A DNA stretch of 64,000 nucleotides from Rheinheimera sp. UJ63 (GTDB taxonomy: Bacteria; Pseudomonadota; Gammaproteobacteria; Enterobacterales; Alteromonadaceae), in the NCBI RefSeq assembly GCF_021568285.1, contig NZ_JAKGTQ010000005.1:174787-238786 (forward strand), read 5' to 3'. A program made the position numbers and the translations under genes. Each line of letters begins with the position of its first letter. Position 1 is the stretch's first letter. The notes under the pieces are model-generated. The model was not told where the DNA came from, made no database searches, and worked only from the letters and a program-made list of their open reading frames with translations. Shown piece by piece: positions 62,039 through 64,000 of this stretch.

Positions 62039-64000
62039 ATGTCAAAAATCGTTGCTCAAGCTGTTGAAGGTATTGTTCAAGTACAATCGACTAACGGTGA
62101 AATAAGAGTTCTGAAGCAGGGTGATACGCTGATGCCCGGCGACACTGTGATCACCTCAGAGCAAGGTTCGGTTATCTTGGCATATTTAGACGAAACCGTT
62201 AGCGTTTCAGCAAACCAACAATTCGTTATTTCTGAGAGTTGGCTGCAAACAGATATAGCGCCTGAAGACTCCGCTGTTGCCTTAAACACTGCCGACGACA
62301 TTTTAGCCGTGCTTGATGAAGAAGGTGATTTACTTGAACAATTAGATGCGACCGCAGCCGGCGCTGAAGGCGGTTCAACTGAAAATAGTGGTAATGACTT
62401 TGTCAGACTCACCCGCATTGCTGAGTCAAACAACCCAACGCTATTTGAGTTGGGTGCGTTCTCAGAAGATGATCCTGTTGTGCCATTATTCTCCGATTCA
62501 GCCGCGGCTACTGTTGAACCTGTTGAAATTACCATTAATAACATTACCGCCGATGACATTGTCAATGCGGCAGAGGCTGCAGGTTTTATTACGGTTACCG
62601 GCACCGCCAGCGGTGGTGATATTGTGGCTGGTAATACTGTTACCCTGGTAATTAATGGCGTTACCTACACGACTGTAGTACTAGCAGATGGTAGTTGGTC
62701 TGTTAATGTGGCCGGTAGCGACTTGGCTGCAGACACCACTTTTGACGCTGTTGTGACATCAACTAACGCGCTTGGTAACACGGTACAAAACAGTGCAACC
62801 TCTACCCATACGGTTGATCTAACCGCCGATGCCGGTATCGTTACCGTTAATAACATTACCGCGGATGACATCGTTAACGCCGCCGAAGCGGCCGGCACCA
62901 TTGCGGTTACCGGCACCGCGCTCGGCGGCGATATTGCCCCAGGCGACACGGTCACTTTAATTATTAACGGCACCACTTACACTACTACCGTGCTAGCCGA
63001 TGGCAGCTGGTCAGTCGATGTCGCCGGTAGTGATTTAGCCGCCGATACCGAATTTGATGCTGTGGTCAGTTCATCTGATGCAGTGGGCAATACCGTCGAA
63101 TCCAGTGCCACCTCCACCCATACGGTTGATCTAACCGCCGATGCCGGTATCGTTACCGTTAATAACATTACCGCGGATGACATCGTTAACGCCGCCGAAG
63201 CGGCCGGCACCATTGCGGTTACCGGCACCGCGCTCGGCGGCGATATTGCCCCGGGCGATGTGGTCACTTTAGTGATTAATGGCACCACTTACACCACCAC
63301 GGTTCTTGCCGATGGCAGCTGGTCAGTCGATGTCGCCGGTAGTGATTTAGCGGCTGATACCGAGTTTGATGCTGTGGTCAGTTCGTCAGATGCGGCGGGT
63401 AACACCGTCGAATCGACTGGAACTTCAAGCCATACCGTCGATCTAACCGCCGATGCCGGTATCGTTACCGTTAATAACATCACCGCCGATGATATCGTTA
63501 ATGCCGCCGAAGCAGCCGGCACCATTGCCGTTAGCGGCACCGCGCTCGGCGGGGATATTGCCCCGGGCGATGTCGTCACTTTAGTGATTAATGGCACCAC
63601 TTACACCACCACCGTGCAAGCGGATGGCAGTTGGAGTGTCGATGTCGCCGGCAGTGATTTAGCCGCCGATACCGAGTTTGATGCTGTGGTCAGTTCATCA
63701 GATGCGGCGGGTAACACCGTCGAATCGACTGGAACTTCAAGCCATACCGTCGATCTGAGTGCTGAAGCGGGCACCGTCACGGTGAATAACATCACCGCTG
63801 ATGATATCGTTAACGCTAATGAAGCAGCCGGCACCATTGCCGTTACCGGCACCGCGCTCGGCGGCGATATTGCCCCGGGCGATGTGGTCACTTTAGTGAT
63901 TAATGGCACCACTTACACCACCACGGTTCTTGCCGATGGCAGCTGGTCAGTCGATGTCGCCGGCAGTGATTTAGCTGCTGATACCGAGTTTGATGCCGTG
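62039..64000 (+). CDS. lapA: Giant LapA/BpfA-type RTX adhesin, N-terminal 654 residues (cut by window edge)
   Basis: Type I-secreted surface adhesin; the C-terminus with RTX repeats lies outside the window. Residues 1-104 form the retention module (MSKIVAQAVEGIVQVQSTNG, RVLKQGDTLMPGDTVITSEQG), followed by the LapG cleavage motif T105-A-A-G108, equivalent to the TAAG of Pseudomonas LapA, and a linker. From about residue 164 there are Ig-like repeats of exactly 104 residues, with four complete and a fifth begun. ATG 62039 is chosen because LapA homologues begin MS(K/S); an in-frame ATG lies five codons upstream at 62024. It is divergent from the lapE-B-C operon. Confidence 0.93.
   Translation, partial: MSKIVAQAVEGIVQVQSTNGEIRVLKQGDTLMPGDTVITSEQGSVILAYLDETVSVSANQQFVISESWLQTDIAPEDSAVALNTADDILAVLDEEGDLLEQLDATAAGAEGGSTENSGNDFVRLTRIAESNNPTLFELGAFSEDDPVVPLFSDSAAATVEPVEITINNITADDIVNAAEAAGFITVTGTASGGDIVAGNTVTLVINGVTYTTVVLADGSWSVNVAGSDLAADTTFDAVVTSTNALGNTVQNSATSTHTVDLTADAGIVTVNNITADDIVNAAEAAGTIAVTGTALGGDIAPGDTVTLIINGTTYTTTVLADGSWSVDVAGSDLAADTEFDAVVSSSDAVGNTVESSATSTHTVDLTADAGIVTVNNITADDIVNAAEAAGTIAVTGTALGGDIAPGDVVTLVINGTTYTTTVLADGSWSVDVAGSDLAADTEFDAVVSSSDAAGNTVESTGTSSHTVDLTADAGIVTVNNITADDIVNAAEAAGTIAVSGTALGGDIAPGDVVTLVINGTTYTTTVQADGSWSVDVAGSDLAADTEFDAVVSSSDAAGNTVESTGTSSHTVDLSAEAGTVTVNNITADDIVNANEAAGTIAVTGTALGGDIAPGDVVTLVINGTTYTTTVLADGSWSVDVAGSDLAADTEFDAV
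62528..64000 (+). repeat. 312-bp tandem repeats inside lapA
   Basis: Units start at 62528, 62840, 63152, 63464 and 63776, spaced exactly 312 bases (104 codons), each opening with the (V/I)T(V/I)NNITADDIVNA strand. Units 2-4 are almost identical in DNA over long stretches; unit 1 differs at many synonymous positions and at residues such as FITVTGTASGG. Unit 5 is truncated by the window. Confidence 0.97.

Noticed and set aside
62665..63912. Four successive 103-codon open frames on the minus strand
   Set aside because: They are antisense to the lapA repeats and recur at exactly 312 bases because the repeat does. They have no ribosome sites or protein-like features.

Overview
The window is a dense, chromosomal stretch of a Gram-negative gammaproteobacterium. 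Lipoprotein signals, TonB receptors, RND pumps, TolC-type channels and a Lap-type giant adhesin all point that way. The style (large c-di-GMP repertoire, NamZ/MurQ scavenging cluster, Lap operon order like the Shewanella bpf locus) fits the Alteromonadales, perhaps a Rheinheimera/Alishewanella relative; this placement is inference. I saw no rRNA, tRNA, CRISPR array, transposase or integrase.

Region 1 (1-9138) is a cell-wall scavenging locus. An exported NagZ-like glucosaminidase (cut by the window edge) is divergent from an operon of sodium:solute symporter, sugar kinase, murQ and the exo-muramidase namZ. An M14 carboxypeptidase and an NhaC-type antiporter follow. Together they could release GlcNAc and MurNAc from murein, import and phosphorylate the sugars, and convert MurNAc-6-P to GlcNAc-6-P.

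Region 2 (9164-23939) holds a CBS-PAS-GGDEF-EAL protein, hemN with an FNR-like box upstream, a large lipase-like lipoprotein, a PAS-chemoreceptor/PAS-GGDEF-EAL pair, a TonB receptor and a glutaminase. Region 3 (24099-30411) is an acrAB-type multidrug pump whose promoter spacer is filled by an AcrR-like palindrome, the TetR regulator downstream, kdgK and a 22-bp-period repeat.

Region 4 (30419-41768) contains an atypical Nramp-family transporter and a redox/copper module: RegB/RegA-like two-component genes (conserved H-box cysteine and a quinone-motif variant), a candidate RegA box, an OprC/NosA-like copper receptor with the CxxxM and HxM ligand motifs, and a four-gene heavy-metal RND operon with a DUF3240 protein.

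Region 5 (41832-52701) has an LTA-synthase-like phosphotransferase, a DUF2892 protein, an ABC-ATPase gene remnant, an RsbQ-type hydrolase overlapping a PAS-GGDEF cyclase, a 7TM-GGDEF cyclase, a four-gene operon built around a pesticin-type lysozyme, and a zinc-finger-like orphan.

Region 6 (52896-64000) is a complete Lap biofilm system: protease LapG, c-di-GMP receptor LapD, a LuxR-type regulator, type I secretion proteins LapC and LapB, a TolC-OmpA fusion as the LapE equivalent, and the start of the giant adhesin with its TAAG cleavage site and 312-bp repeats. Four cyclase/phosphodiesterase proteins in the same window could feed c-di-GMP to LapD.
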